From: Rhizobiaceae bacterium
Lineage (GTDB): Bacteria > Pseudomonadota > Alphaproteobacteria > Rhizobiales > Rhizobiaceae
Direction of reading: 5' to 3'
Length of the DNA: 64,000 nucleotides
Assembly: GCA_023953835.1 (NCBI GenBank)
Contig: JAMLJB010000002.1
Span: forward strand, 1 to 64,000
The notes under the pieces were generated by a model, which was not told the DNA's origin, did no database searches, and worked only from the letters and a program-made list of their open reading frames with translations. Below, piece after piece: positions 25,651 to 34,547 of this stretch (position 1 is its first letter; the number at the start of each line of letters is the position of its first letter). A program made the position numbers and the translations under genes.

Positions 25651-26595
25651 TCAGGCGGCTTCCCGCTCTCCCCGCACCGCCGGCATATTGTCCAGCTCGG
25701 CCATCAGCCGGAGGATCTTTTCGAGGCGCGCTTCGCCTTCCTTGCCAAGCTCGCGGAATGTCGTCAGCGGCGCACGGACGTCGCCGACAGGGTAGCCTGC
25801 CGCGCGCGCGAGCGCCTTCGAATAGCACTGATGGCCATAACGCGGATGGCCTTCCATGATGATGTGGTCGATCTTGTTGATGACGTTCTGGATCCGCTTG
25901 GATTCCTCGAAGCGGCCCTCCAGCAGCAGGTCCCAGATGCGCGACGAGGCTCGCGGAATGTAGTTACCGTAAGGATTGACGTAGCCAACCGCGCCCAGCC
26001 GATACGACTCGACGATGCGCTCGCCGGCAAATACGTTCATGACGCCCTGGGTTTCTTCGATGATGTCGAAGACACGCGCCACGTCCATGCTCGCTTCCTT
26101 GATATAGCGCACGTTCTCGAACGCGCGCGTCATGCGGGCGACCAGCTTGGCCGACATGTCGACATTCGACGTGAACGGGTTGTTGTAGAGCATGATCGGA
26201 AGCGAAACCGCTTCGCTGATCGCCCGGTAATAGTTGAATATCTCGTCTTCCGTCGGCGTGTAGTAATAGGGAGGCACGATCATCAGGCCGTCGGCGCCGA
26301 GTTCCTCCGCTTCGCGGCTGTAGCGGACGGCCCGCGGCGTATAGGTGTTCATCGTGCCGATCAGCACCTTCATGCGCCCGTTGACATGCTTGACGGTGGT
26401 CTCCACGAGCAAACGGCGCTCCTCGTCGTCCAGCGTCAGGAACTCGCCGGTGGAGCCGAGCATGATGATTCCGGGCACGCCCACCTCGACCTGCCAATCG
26501 AGGAAGTTCTTCAGGCCGGGCACGTCGATGCCCGAGCCGTCCTCGGTGAAAGGAGTTACCGCTACGGTGTAGCTACCGCGAAAATCCGATGTCAT
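25651..26595 (-). CDS. DapA/DHDPS family aldolase (module 1)
   Basis: A 314-aa class I (Schiff base) aldolase of the DHDPS/N-acetylneuraminate lyase superfamily: GSTGEF motif, Tyr137 in PIMLYNNPF and the Schiff-base Lys166 in RYIKEASMD. The family condenses or cleaves pyruvate-containing 2-oxo acids; many catabolic members split or dehydrate hydroxy-keto acids. It is monocistronic, divergent from a DAO-type oxidase, with an operator-like site between them. A second family member is at 43059-43970. Not the biosynthetic DapA, judging by context. Confidence 0.9.
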   Translation of the reverse strand: MTSDFRGSYTVAVTPFTEDGSGIDVPGLKNFLDWQVEVGVPGIIMLGSTGEFLTLDDEERRLLVETTVKHVNGRMKVLIGTMNTYTPRAVRYSREAEELGADGLMIVPPYYYTPTEDEIFNYYRAISEAVSLPIMLYNNPFTSNVDMSAKLVARMTRAFENVRYIKEASMDVARVFDIIEETQGVMNVFAGERIVESYRLGAVGYVNPYGNYIPRASSRIWDLLLEGRFEESKRIQNVINKIDHIIMEGHPRYGHQCYSKALARAAGYPVGDVRAPLTTFRELGKEGEARLEKILRLMAELDNMPAVRGEREAA

Positions 26596-26652
26596 TTTGC
26601 CTCATCTCCTGTGCTGCGGTGGTGCAGGGCGCGTCAGGCGAGCTTGATTTTT

Positions 26653-26686
26653 GGACGCTATGCGAACATTAGTTATGATATCGTAC
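26653..26686. promoter_or_regulatory. Putative IclR operator (DapA-like / DAO oxidase)
   Basis: GGACG-CTATG-CGAAC (26653-26667), ATTA, then GTTAT-GATAT-CGTAC (26672-26686). The centres are 19 bp apart, as in the other members. It lies between the divergent starts at 26595 and 26731, in an AT-rich promoter region. Confidence 0.55.
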
Positions 26687-26730
26687 AAAATTACGCCAGA
26701 TATTTTTTTTCTTTTGAACTGGAAAGCACC

Positions 26731-27867
26731 ATGAAGACCGACATCCTGATCGTGGGCGGCGGCATAACGGGCTGCGCCCTGGCATATTTTCTCGCCAAGG
26801 CCGGCGCGCGGACAATCCTTGTGGAACAGCACGAGCTGAACACGCAGGCTTCCGGCAGCAACGCCGGAAGTATACACGCCCAGCTGGATCACAACATATT
26901 CATGGAAGGCCGGGAGAAAGAGGTATCATCAATCACTCCCATTGTCACATTGCTGATGGAAGCCATCTCATTCTGGAAAGCCGTCGAGAAGGAGCTGGAG
27001 GAGGATTTCGAGCTGGAGACTATCGGCGGCCTGCTGGTGACCGACCGGCCCGAACAGATGCGCACCATCGAGAAGAAAGTCGCCCATGAGCGCAGGCTCG
27101 GTCTCGAGATCGACCTGCTGTCGGAGAGCGATGTGCGCCGCGTGGCGCCCTATGTTTCGGAAAAGATGATAGGCGGTGCGCTTTGTCCCATCGAAGGCGA
27201 AGCCAACGCGCTGGTGGTGGCCCCTGCCTTCGCTCGTGCCGCAACCGGTCTTGGCGCTGTGCTGATGACCCGCACCAGGCTGCTCGCCCTGTCGAAATCC
27301 GGCAGCGGTTTCGTCGCGGAGACCAGCCGTGGCCGCATCGAGGCGGATCGCGTGGTGAATTGCGCCGGTGCCGACGGCGGTGCCGTCGGACGGATGATCG
27401 GCGTCGACCTGCCCATTTTCGGAGAGCCCATACAGGTGAGCGTGACGGAGCCGGCCGCGCCGCTCATCCGTCATCTTGTCTACTATGCGGCCGGCAGGCT
27501 CACGCTGAAACAGAGCAAGCGCGGCGCATTGATCATCGGCGGCGGCTGGCCTGCCCGGTCCGATGCCGAGGGACGGCTGGCGCTTCGATCGGAGTCGCTG
27601 CGTGACAACCTCGCAATATGCCGCCGCGTGGTGCCTAAAACGGGAAGCGTCCGCGTGATCCGGTCATGGCCCGCCATCGTCAACGATACGGCGGACACGC
27701 TTCCTATCATAGGCGAGATCGCCGCCATGCCGGGTTACTTCGTCGCCTCGTTTCCGCGAATGGGCTTCACAGGCGGGCCGATCACAGCCAGGGCGATGGC
27801 CGACACGCTCCTCGGCCAGCCGCTAAATGTCGATCTCGCGCCGTTTTCACCGGCCCGGTTCAATTAG
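26731..27867 (+). CDS. FAD-dependent oxidoreductase, DAO family (opine/hydroxyproline dehydrogenase beta-subunit-like)
   Basis: A 378-aa flavoprotein with the N-terminal dinucleotide motif ILIVGGGITGCALAYFLAKAG, ASGSNAGSIHAQ and a C-terminal LTLKQSKRGALIIGGGWPA block. That block is typical of the HcnC/OoxB/PdhB-type subunits, which oxidise secondary amines or D-/cyclic amino acids together with a 2Fe-2S/FAD partner. The in-frame region upstream of 26731 is antisense to the DapA-like gene, so I start at the ATG at 26731 with GGAAAG upstream. The likely partner is encoded at 32790-34517 rather than next to it. A relative is at 56133-57314. Confidence 0.9.
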   Translation: MKTDILIVGGGITGCALAYFLAKAGARTILVEQHELNTQASGSNAGSIHAQLDHNIFMEGREKEVSSITPIVTLLMEAISFWKAVEKELEEDFELETIGGLLVTDRPEQMRTIEKKVAHERRLGLEIDLLSESDVRRVAPYVSEKMIGGALCPIEGEANALVVAPAFARAATGLGAVLMTRTRLLALSKSGSGFVAETSRGRIEADRVVNCAGADGGAVGRMIGVDLPIFGEPIQVSVTEPAAPLIRHLVYYAAGRLTLKQSKRGALIIGGGWPARSDAEGRLALRSESLRDNLAICRRVVPKTGSVRVIRSWPAIVNDTADTLPIIGEIAAMPGYFVASFPRMGFTGGPITARAMADTLLGQPLNVDLAPFSPARFN

Positions 27868-27869
27868 GG

Positions 27870-28685
27870 TCAACGTGGTTTCGCCTGCGCGAGAATGGCC
27901 CGCGACGATGCCATGGCGAGCACGGCCCGCTCCTTCGGGGAAAGGTGAGCGTAGGCCTCGCATGGCGCCTCCACGCTGATCGCAAGGTCCGGCGGCAGCG
28001 CGTCCAGAAACTCCACGAGCGGCAGCACGCCTTCGCCCGGCAGGCGGCGGTCGGTCCGCGATTCGCGGAGCAACTGTTCCTCCGTGAAGAATTGGGCCGG
28101 CTGCATCGAGGCGGCGTCGCAGAGTTGCGCATAGCCTATGTCGCTCGGAGCGATCTGCCGCAGTTCCTCCAGCGTCCCGCCCGAGCGGAAGAGATGCAGG
28201 GCGTCCACGCACATCCCCCCTTGAGCGCGCCCTGCCCGCTTCAGCCAGCGGTCGGCCTGAAGTATATCGCGAAGCGGGCGGTAGGAGATGAACTCCAGCG
28301 TCGGGCGGAGTCCGAGCGGCGCAGCAAGATCGCACAATCTGGCATATTTGTCGCACACGCGCGCCTCGTCTGTGTCGTTCCCGGTCACCAGGACGAATGT
28401 GGCGCCAAGTTCGGCGCCCGTCTCCAGCGCGGGCACGAATGCGGCGGGGTCGATCTCGGGGGTGAGCGGAAATACCTCTATGTCGAGGACCGTGATGCGG
28501 CGATCGGCAAGATGGTCCTTGACCCGTCGGCGCAAAGCCGGATCCCGGACCAGGCTGGCGCCGAGCCGGTCCGGCGGATTGATGCAGAGGCCGACGGCGT
28601 CGAAGCCGGCTTCCGCGGCCACGTCGATTTGCTGAAGCGGGTCGACCTCGGGCATCATCAGGTTGGCAAGCGACAGTATAGGCAT
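27870..28685 (-). CDS. Xylose-isomerase-like TIM-barrel protein (sugar phosphate isomerase/epimerase family)
   Basis: A 271-aa TIM-barrel protein starting MPILSLANLMMPEVDPLQQI, with GLRPTLEFISYRPL, CVDALHLFRSGG and ISVEAPCEAY supplying the usual Glu/Asp/His metal-ligand positions. The family isomerises sugars, inosose or hydroxy-keto acids. It is distinct in sequence from the isomerase at 24775-25581. It ends 2 bp from the convergent DAO gene and is divergent from an SDR, with an operator-like site between. Confidence 0.82.
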   Translation of the reverse strand: MPILSLANLMMPEVDPLQQIDVAAEAGFDAVGLCINPPDRLGASLVRDPALRRRVKDHLADRRITVLDIEVFPLTPEIDPAAFVPALETGAELGATFVLVTGNDTDEARVCDKYARLCDLAAPLGLRPTLEFISYRPLRDILQADRWLKRAGRAQGGMCVDALHLFRSGGTLEELRQIAPSDIGYAQLCDAASMQPAQFFTEEQLLRESRTDRRLPGEGVLPLVEFLDALPPDLAISVEAPCEAYAHLSPKERAVLAMASSRAILAQAKPR

Positions 28686-28783
28686 CGTCTGTTTCACTCC
28701 GCGATCACAAAATGCTGCATGAAGCCGCCGCCCTGGCTCGGCCGGTTCAGGCGCAGGATAGGACGGGAGATCAAGCACAACAA

Positions 28784-28817
28784 GTGCGCATTGCGCACTC
28801 TGGTGCGAAAACTTGAA
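28784..28817. promoter_or_regulatory. Putative IclR operator (TIM-barrel protein / SDR)
   Basis: GTGCG-CATTG-CGCAC (28784-28798) has perfectly palindromic arms. After TCTG comes a third half-site, GTGCG (28803-28807), at the common 19-bp spacing. It lies between divergent starts at 28685 and 28875. One of the two clearest members of the set. Confidence 0.6.
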
Positions 28818-28874
28818 TATAGGTTCCGGCCGTGCTAGTTGGGCCTGATCGGAGCTGCGACGGCGAGGCGAGCC

Positions 28875-29636
28875 ATGACGGAGACATCACTCTTGAAGGG
28901 AAAGACCGCGCTCGTGACCGGCGGCGCAGGCGGTCTGGGGCGCGCGATAGCCCACGCCTTGCGCGATGCCGGAGCGTCGGGAACCGTCATCGACCTCGAT
29001 GCCGGCGCAGCCGCCGCCGGTGCGCCGGAGGGCTGGCGCGGCATCGCCGGCGACGTCCGCGATGAAGCGAGCCTTGCTTCGGCGGTGCAGTCGACCGTGG
29101 AGGCCTTCGGCGGCCTGGATATCGTCGTGGCGAATGCGGGCGTCGTGTTGCCATGGCGCGAGACAGAGCACATCTCGCTCGACGAATGGGACCATACGTT
29201 CGCAATCAATGTTCGCGGCGTGATCGCGACGATCAAGGCGGCCATACCTGCCATGAAGGAGCGGGGCGGCTCGATCATCACGCTCGGATCGGAGGCATCC
29301 TACAACGGCCACCCGCGCCAGGCGGGCTACGTCGCCAGCAAGCACGCGGTCCTCGGCATCGTGCGCTCGGCGGCGCTCGATCTGGGGCGTTACCAGATCC
29401 GGGTCAACGCCGTCGGCCCGGGCACGATCGCGACCGAAGCGCTTCTTTCGCGCGTTGCATCACGCGCCACCGCGACCCAGTCCGCAGCCCAGATCCTCGA
29501 TACCGCGGTGCAGGCGACGGCATTGGGACGCCTGGCCACGGAGAAGGAGGTGGCCAGCACCGTCCTGTTCCTCGCAAGCGACCTCGCCTCGGCGATCACG
29601 GGCGTCATCGTGCCGATCACGGCAGGCGCGCGCTAA
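28875..29636 (+). CDS. SDR family oxidoreductase
   Basis: A 253-aa short-chain dehydrogenase with TGGAGGLG cofactor motif, VANAG, and catalytic Tyr/Lys in YVASK. The ATG at 28875 follows GGCGAGGCGAGCC. The gene overlaps the end of the convergent ABC ATPase gene by 4 bp, so no terminator separates them. It is likely NAD-dependent (acidic residue in VIDLDAG after the second strand). Substrate unknown. Confidence 0.9.
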   Translation: MTETSLLKGKTALVTGGAGGLGRAIAHALRDAGASGTVIDLDAGAAAAGAPEGWRGIAGDVRDEASLASAVQSTVEAFGGLDIVVANAGVVLPWRETEHISLDEWDHTFAINVRGVIATIKAAIPAMKERGGSIITLGSEASYNGHPRQAGYVASKHAVLGIVRSAALDLGRYQIRVNAVGPGTIATEALLSRVASRATATQSAAQILDTAVQATALGRLATEKEVASTVLFLASDLASAITGVIVPITAGAR

Positions 29637-30370
29637 TGCCGCAATATCTTGCCGACGAAGTCGCGGGCGCGTGCCGTCTGCGGTGAATCGAATATCTGGG
29701 CCGGGGCGCCTTCCTCGACCGTGCAACCCTTGTCCATCATCACGACCTTGGTCGACACTTCCCGCACGAAAGCCATTTCATGGCTGACGATCAGCATCGT
29801 CATGCCTTCGGCAGCCAGTTCGCGAATCGTATCCAGAACGTCATTGACAAGCTCGGGATCGAGCGCCGACGTCACCTCGTCGAGCAGCAGTATTTCCGGC
29901 TTCAGCGCCAAAGCCCTGGCAATGGCGACACGCTGCTGCTGGCCGCCGGAAAGCTCGTCGGCGTAGGCATGGTGCTTGTCCTTCAGGCCGACCTTCTCGA
30001 GCAGCAGGGCGGCCTCCTGTTCGACCTCCCTGCGGTCGCGCTTTCTGATCTTGGTCGGCGCGATGGTGATGTTGTTCATGACGGTCATGTTCTGGAAGAG
30101 ATTGTACTGCTGGAACACGATCGCCATCCGGTCGCGGGCCTTGCGCAGGCTCGCGGGCGACGAATAGTCGATCCGCTCGCCGTCCAGCACCACCTCGCCG
30201 GACGTGGGCTTCATCAGCCCCATCAGCACGCGCAGGAAAGTGCTCTTCCCCGACCCCGAGGGGCCGATCAGCGAGATCACCTCGCCCTTTTCAATTGTAA
30301 GGTTGAAATCCTGCAAAACCGGCATCTGGCCGTACGACGCCTGAAGATTTCTTACGGTTAGATGTGGCAA
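29633..30370 (-). CDS. Polar amino acid ABC transporter ATP-binding protein
   Basis: A 245-aa ABC ATPase with Walker A GPSGSGKST, Q-loop, signature LSGGQQQRVAIARAL and Walker B EILLLDEVTSALDPE, matching the GlnQ/HisP group. The start is a TTG at 30370 with TGGAG 7 bp upstream, lying 80 bp inside the preceding permease gene. It forms an importer with two permeases and a binding protein. Confidence 0.93.
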   Translation of the reverse strand: MPHLTVRNLQASYGQMPVLQDFNLTIEKGEVISLIGPSGSGKSTFLRVLMGLMKPTSGEVVLDGERIDYSSPASLRKARDRMAIVFQQYNLFQNMTVMNNITIAPTKIRKRDRREVEQEAALLLEKVGLKDKHHAYADELSGGQQQRVAIARALALKPEILLLDEVTSALDPELVNDVLDTIRELAAEGMTMLIVSHEMAFVREVSTKVVMMDKGCTVEEGAPAQIFDSPQTARARDFVGKILRH

Positions 30371-31034
30371 GCTTGTTCTCCATCCATGCAGCGAAACGGC
30401 TCAGAGGATATGAAATGGCAAAGTAGCAGAGCAGAATGACGGTATAGACCAGCAGGCCGGAAAAGCCCCGATTGGCCAGGATCTTTCCGGTGAACATCAG
30501 TTCGGTGACGCCCATCTGCGAGGCCAGAGAGGTGTCCTTGATGAACATGATGACGAATGACGTCGCGGGCGGCAGGATGACCTTCCACGCCTGGGGCAGG
30601 ATGACCTCCCACATTGTGCGCCAGCGGCTGAAGTTCATCACTTCGGCGGCTTCGATCTGCGGGCGCTGTACGGAATCGATGCCCGCGCGGATGATTTCCG
30701 AAAGATAGGCGGTCGACAGCAGGCAAACGCTGATGGCGGCGATGCCGAACAGCGAGATGGTCGGCAGGATCACCTGCGCCGCGAACAGCACGATGAACAG
30801 GATGACCAGGAATGGAATGCGCCGGAAGAATTCCACATAGGCGATCATCGCCGCCTTGAGCGGAAACAGCCACGCGCTCCTTGTCGTCCGCACGAAAGCG
30901 ATGAGCGACCCGAAAAGAAACCCGGCGCTGCAGCCGATCGCCGTCAGCAGCAGCGTCGATCCGATGCCCCAAAGCAGCAGCATCACATTGTAATAGGTGA
31001 AGAACGACGGAAGCTGGTTGATAATGGTCTGCAT
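30291..31034 (-). CDS. Amino acid ABC transporter permease (HisM/GltK type)
   Basis: A 247-aa membrane protein with about five hydrophobic spans and the EAA-type motif EAAEVMNFSRWRTMWEVILP. It is the second permease of a polar amino acid uptake system. Its start overlaps the stop of the first permease by one base and its end overlaps the ATPase gene by 80 bp, an unusually long coding overlap. Confidence 0.92.
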   Translation of the reverse strand: MQTIINQLPSFFTYYNVMLLLWGIGSTLLLTAIGCSAGFLFGSLIAFVRTTRSAWLFPLKAAMIAYVEFFRRIPFLVILFIVLFAAQVILPTISLFGIAAISVCLLSTAYLSEIIRAGIDSVQRPQIEAAEVMNFSRWRTMWEVILPQAWKVILPPATSFVIMFIKDTSLASQMGVTELMFTGKILANRGFSGLLVYTVILLCYFAISYPLSRFAAWMENKLATSNRKKSSGVVRPDAGFAGFQPYN

Positions 31035-31708
31035 CAGATAACCCGCATCCGGACCCGGAAGAAATACCTGCCGACGAGATAGAGCGCTGCGCTGGCGATC
31101 ACGGTCAGCACGATATAGATACAGCCGACGACGATAAAGACCTCTACGCTTCGCAGCGTCGACGTACTGATGTTTACCGCCCGCCCGGTAAGTTCTTCCA
31201 CCCCGATGATGGCCGCCATCGACGTCCCCAGCAAGACCCAGATGAAGAAATTCGCCAGCGGCGGATAGATGGTGCGCATGATGTGCGGCAGGATCACGTA
31301 GCGCACCGACTGCATCAGGCTCATGCCGAGGACCTCCGCCGCCTCCAGTTCCTGGCGACGCACGGACGCAAATCCTGCACGCTGAATGATGACGAGATAG
31401 GCGCCCGAATTGATCGTCAGCCCGATGATCGCGGCGGCGAAGGGTGTGAGGAATATGCCTATGTCCGGCAGGCCGTTGAACAGGAAATAGACCTGCACGA
31501 AGGCTGGCGTGTTGGTGAAGAAGGAGACGTAGATGGCAATTGCCCTGCGTATCCAGGGTCCGCCGAACGTCTGGCCCATGGCGCCGAGCAGCCCGATCAG
31601 CGCTGCCGCCCAGAAAATGATGAAGGCCAGTTGCAGCGTCAGGCCTGCGCCGCCCATGAGATAGGGAAGCTGGTCGAAGACAACGCCGAACTGGAATGTA
31701 TAATTCAT
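31034..31708 (-). CDS. Amino acid ABC transporter permease (HisQ/GltJ type)
   Basis: A 224-aa membrane protein of the family 3 permeases, with the cytoplasmic loop QELEAAEVLGMSLMQSVRYV that docks onto the ATPase. It pairs with the following permease. The gene lies 84 bp after the binding-protein gene. Confidence 0.92.
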   Translation of the reverse strand: MNYTFQFGVVFDQLPYLMGGAGLTLQLAFIIFWAAALIGLLGAMGQTFGGPWIRRAIAIYVSFFTNTPAFVQVYFLFNGLPDIGIFLTPFAAAIIGLTINSGAYLVIIQRAGFASVRRQELEAAEVLGMSLMQSVRYVILPHIMRTIYPPLANFFIWVLLGTSMAAIIGVEELTGRAVNISTSTLRSVEVFIVVGCIYIVLTVIASAALYLVGRYFFRVRMRVI

Positions 31709-31792
31709 GAGCCCATCAGGATGATTGATCCGTCGAAAACAAGCCAGGCATCAGGCCGCGGGAGACAGGGCGCCCCTCGCGGCCCCGATTTG

Positions 31793-32599
31793 TCAGAAGT
31801 ACGGATTCGGCACGATCTTCACGACCGGCGGCGCGCCATACCACTTCTCCCACGTCTGGTTGACGAACTCGCTGGAGTGCATGTTGTAGAGAAGCACGTT
31901 CAGGAACAGGCGCAGGCTATCGTTGCCCTTCTGGACGCCGATGCCATCATAGGCCACGTCGATGATCTCCGGCAGCACCTTCCACTTCACGTCGGGATAC
32001 GACTTGGTGGTGCCGAGAAAGAAGTCGATGTTTTCGACAAGCGCATCGGCCCGGCCCTGGGCGAGAGCGCGGACCACGTCCGCCGTCGTCTCGACCAGCA
32101 GCACGTTCACATTCGGCAGAAGCTCCTTGAGGAAGCCGACCGAGTTGTTGCCGCGCTGGTTCACGATCGTGTATTTCGGATCGTTCAGTTCCTTCCAGCT
32201 CGTAATGTTGAGCTTGTCGGTGGTGAGGACCGAAGTCGCTTCGGTATGCAGAGGCACTGTGTAGTCGATGAGCTTGGCGCGCTCGGGGTTGCGCGTCAGG
32301 GCGCCGAGCGAAAGATCGATGCGGTCGGCGACGAGGAACGGCACGCGCTGCGCGCTTTCGGTCGGGACGAACTCGACCTTGACGCCGATCGCTTCGGCGA
32401 TGCGATTGCCGATATCAATATCGAAGCCTTCATACTCGTTCGTTTTCCCCAACGAGCTCGAAGGCGGCTGATTCGGATTGACGCCGATGCGGACCGTGCC
32501 ACTGGTAATGATTTCGTCCAGCGAACGAGCCTGCGTATTCACGGTCATCGCACCGAACGCCAGCAACATGGCGCCGGCAACCAGAAGACGATTCAACAT
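31793..32599 (-). CDS. Amino acid ABC transporter substrate-binding protein (family 3)
   Basis: A 268-aa periplasmic binding protein. An N-terminal signal peptide (LLVAGAMLLAFGAMTVNTQA) precedes SGTVRIGVNPNQPPSS and GFDIDIGNRIAEAIGVKVEF, the SBP_bac_3 hallmark, with RVPFLVADRIDLSLGALT later. It supplies a polar amino acid or opine-like ligand to the permease pair. It is the first gene of the operon; an operator-like site lies 140-173 bp upstream. Confidence 0.92.
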   Translation of the reverse strand: MLNRLLVAGAMLLAFGAMTVNTQARSLDEIITSGTVRIGVNPNQPPSSSLGKTNEYEGFDIDIGNRIAEAIGVKVEFVPTESAQRVPFLVADRIDLSLGALTRNPERAKLIDYTVPLHTEATSVLTTDKLNITSWKELNDPKYTIVNQRGNNSVGFLKELLPNVNVLLVETTADVVRALAQGRADALVENIDFFLGTTKSYPDVKWKVLPEIIDVAYDGIGVQKGNDSLRLFLNVLLYNMHSSEFVNQTWEKWYGAPPVVKIVPNPYF

Positions 32600-32738
32600 G
32601 TCTACTCTCCTGCGCTCCCATCTTGTGAACCGCTACACCCCTGCTTGGAGAGGAATTGACCGTGCAAAACCTGCTGGGAGCTTACAGGTCCAACCCCGCT
32701 ATGCTGCTCAATTAACGTCCGGCGAGTCAAGCAGAATT

Positions 32739-32772
32739 GTACGCATGTCGGACGGATGTTCGCACTTAGTTG
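32739..32772. promoter_or_regulatory. Putative IclR operator (ABC amino acid transporter)
   Basis: GTACG-CATGT-CGGAC (32739-32753), GGAT, then a perfect left half-site GTTCG (32758-32762). The spacing is 19 bp, as in the other members. It is upstream of the binding-protein gene and just after the end of the FAD oxidoreductase gene on the same strand. Confidence 0.5.
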
Positions 32773-32789
32773 GCAACAGGGATTCGTTG

Positions 32790-34517
32790 TCAGGAAGGCG
32801 GGGCCGACACGGCAGCAACCGGCACCGGCCTGAACGGGAAGCGCGGCGCGAAAAAGGAAAACTCGTCGACCGTGTTTCCTTGCGCGCGCGCAACCAGGTC
32901 GACGACGACCGCCCCGCAATAGCGCCCCTGGCATCGCCCCATTCCGGCCCGTGAAAGGCGTTTGACTGCACCTGCGGTGCCGCAACCCTCGTCGATCGCC
33001 TGCCGGATGGTGGCGAGCGAAATCTCTTCGCACCGGCAGACGAGGGTTTCGGGTTCCGCCAGTTGATCGACCAGCCTTGGCGCCCGGAAGAGCGTCCACA
33101 GGGCATCCTGAAAGCGCTTCGCATAAACAATCGTGCGCAGAGCAGCGGACGTCTCGTTGCCGTCGGGATGGGGTTTGCCGAGATCGCGCGCCACATCCGC
33201 GCCGGCGACCAGGCCGCCCGCCTGCGCCATCCGCGCGCCGCCCAGCCCGCCGGAATCGCCGACGATCCAGACGCCGTCGACGGAGCTGCGACCGCGTTCG
33301 TCCCGTTCCGCCATGAGATGGCCCCGCCGTTCGTCGAAGCGGTGACGGCACCCCAAGGCGCGCGCGATCTCGTTCGACGGCAGGAACCCGAAGCCGACGC
33401 AGACCGTATCGACGGCGAATGTCTTCTCCGTACCGGGCACCGCGTTGCCGCCGTCATCGATCTCGGCGATGACCGCTCGTTCGACAGCGCCGGCACCTTC
33501 GGCACGAATGACGGCATGGCGGTGGAACGTCCGGATACCAGCCCGGCGCAGCTCGCGCTGATAGCCGATACCATCGCGCACCAGATCGGGTGCTGTCACC
33601 GCCATGCTGAACATGCTGGACAGGGCGTGCGATCCGGGCTTGCGCGCCGCTTCTGCAAGGGCGACGACCTCGACGCCGGCGCGGGCAAGTTCAGCCGCCA
33701 CCTGCAGGTTGAGTGGTCCGTTCCCTCCGACCAGCACGCGCTTGCCGGGGCCGAGCTGGTAGGAACGCAGGAGTGTCTGCGCCGCGCCCGTGGTGATGAA
33801 GCCGGGCAGCGTCCAGCCCGGCACGGGTACGCCGCGCTCATATGCGCCGGTGGCCAGCACCAGCCTTTTCGGGCGGATGACGGCCGACGCCGTCGCGCTG
33901 TCGGCCAGAATCTCTTCGCGTCCGTAAGCTGCCCACACCGTCATACCGGGAAGATAGCGCACACCCGCCGCTTCGGCGCGGCGGATCAGGGCCCGTCCGC
34001 TGCGGAACTGCTTGTCCGCACTTGTCTCATCGAGCCGAAACCCGTCCGCCGGTTGCTTGTAGAACTGGCCGCCCAGCTTCGCGCGCTCGTCGACCAGCAG
34101 GACATCGAGCCCGGCCTCGGCGGCGACGGCTGCGGCTGCCAGCCCCGCCGGGCCGCCTCCGACGACGAGCACGTCGGGCGAAAGCTCCATGATCTCAGGG
34201 GCGCCGTCGACCGGCACCGGTTCGGGCCGCGCCGGCAGCGGTGTGATATTCATCCCGTTGCGCACAGATGTCATGCAGGCACGCTGGTTGCCGGCTCCGT
34301 CAACGTCGACGATGCATTCCTGGCACACGCCCATGCCGCAGAACATTCCGCGCGGCTCACCGGCGGCGGTGGTGCGGCACACTTTCTCGCCTGCGGACAC
34401 CAGCGCGGCCAGAACCGACTGTCCGGCAATGGTTTCCACCGGACGGCCTGCGAAATGGATGGTGACGGGCGCTCCGGTCGCGGTCACGCCCTTCGATATT
34501 CCATGTTCGCCAGCCAT
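32790..34517 (-). CDS. 2Fe-2S/FAD NAD(P)-disulfide-type oxidoreductase (HcnA-HcnB fusion-like, opine/hydroxyproline dehydrogenase alpha-like), module 1
   Basis: A 575-aa fusion. Residues about 15-85 form a plant-type 2Fe-2S domain (MFCGMGVCQEC with Cys60, Cys65, Cys68 and Cys81 in RACMT). From about 115 comes an FAD/NAD(P) Rossmann domain (DVLVVGGGPAGLAAA, later VPGWTLPGFITTGAAQ). The C-terminus has a BFD-like Fe-S motif (LVCRCEE, then MGRCQGRYCG). Such proteins pair with DAO-type subunits to oxidise opines, hydroxyproline or similar amines. Last gene of a minus-strand operon (SDR, AKR, this). A relative is at 54445-56136. Confidence 0.92.
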   Translation of the reverse strand: MAGEHGISKGVTATGAPVTIHFAGRPVETIAGQSVLAALVSAGEKVCRTTAAGEPRGMFCGMGVCQECIVDVDGAGNQRACMTSVRNGMNITPLPARPEPVPVDGAPEIMELSPDVLVVGGGPAGLAAAAVAAEAGLDVLLVDERAKLGGQFYKQPADGFRLDETSADKQFRSGRALIRRAEAAGVRYLPGMTVWAAYGREEILADSATASAVIRPKRLVLATGAYERGVPVPGWTLPGFITTGAAQTLLRSYQLGPGKRVLVGGNGPLNLQVAAELARAGVEVVALAEAARKPGSHALSSMFSMAVTAPDLVRDGIGYQRELRRAGIRTFHRHAVIRAEGAGAVERAVIAEIDDGGNAVPGTEKTFAVDTVCVGFGFLPSNEIARALGCRHRFDERRGHLMAERDERGRSSVDGVWIVGDSGGLGGARMAQAGGLVAGADVARDLGKPHPDGNETSAALRTIVYAKRFQDALWTLFRAPRLVDQLAEPETLVCRCEEISLATIRQAIDEGCGTAGAVKRLSRAGMGRCQGRYCGAVVVDLVARAQGNTVDEFSFFAPRFPFRPVPVAAVSAPPS

Positions 34518-34547
34518 CGTGACCTTCTTTCGGCCTAGGGTCAGGAC

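Noticed and set aside
25648..26730. In-frame extension upstream of the DAO oxidase (would give a 739-aa protein)
   Set aside because: The extra region is antisense to a well-supported DapA-like gene and matches no domain; the normal FAD motif begins just after the ATG at 26731.
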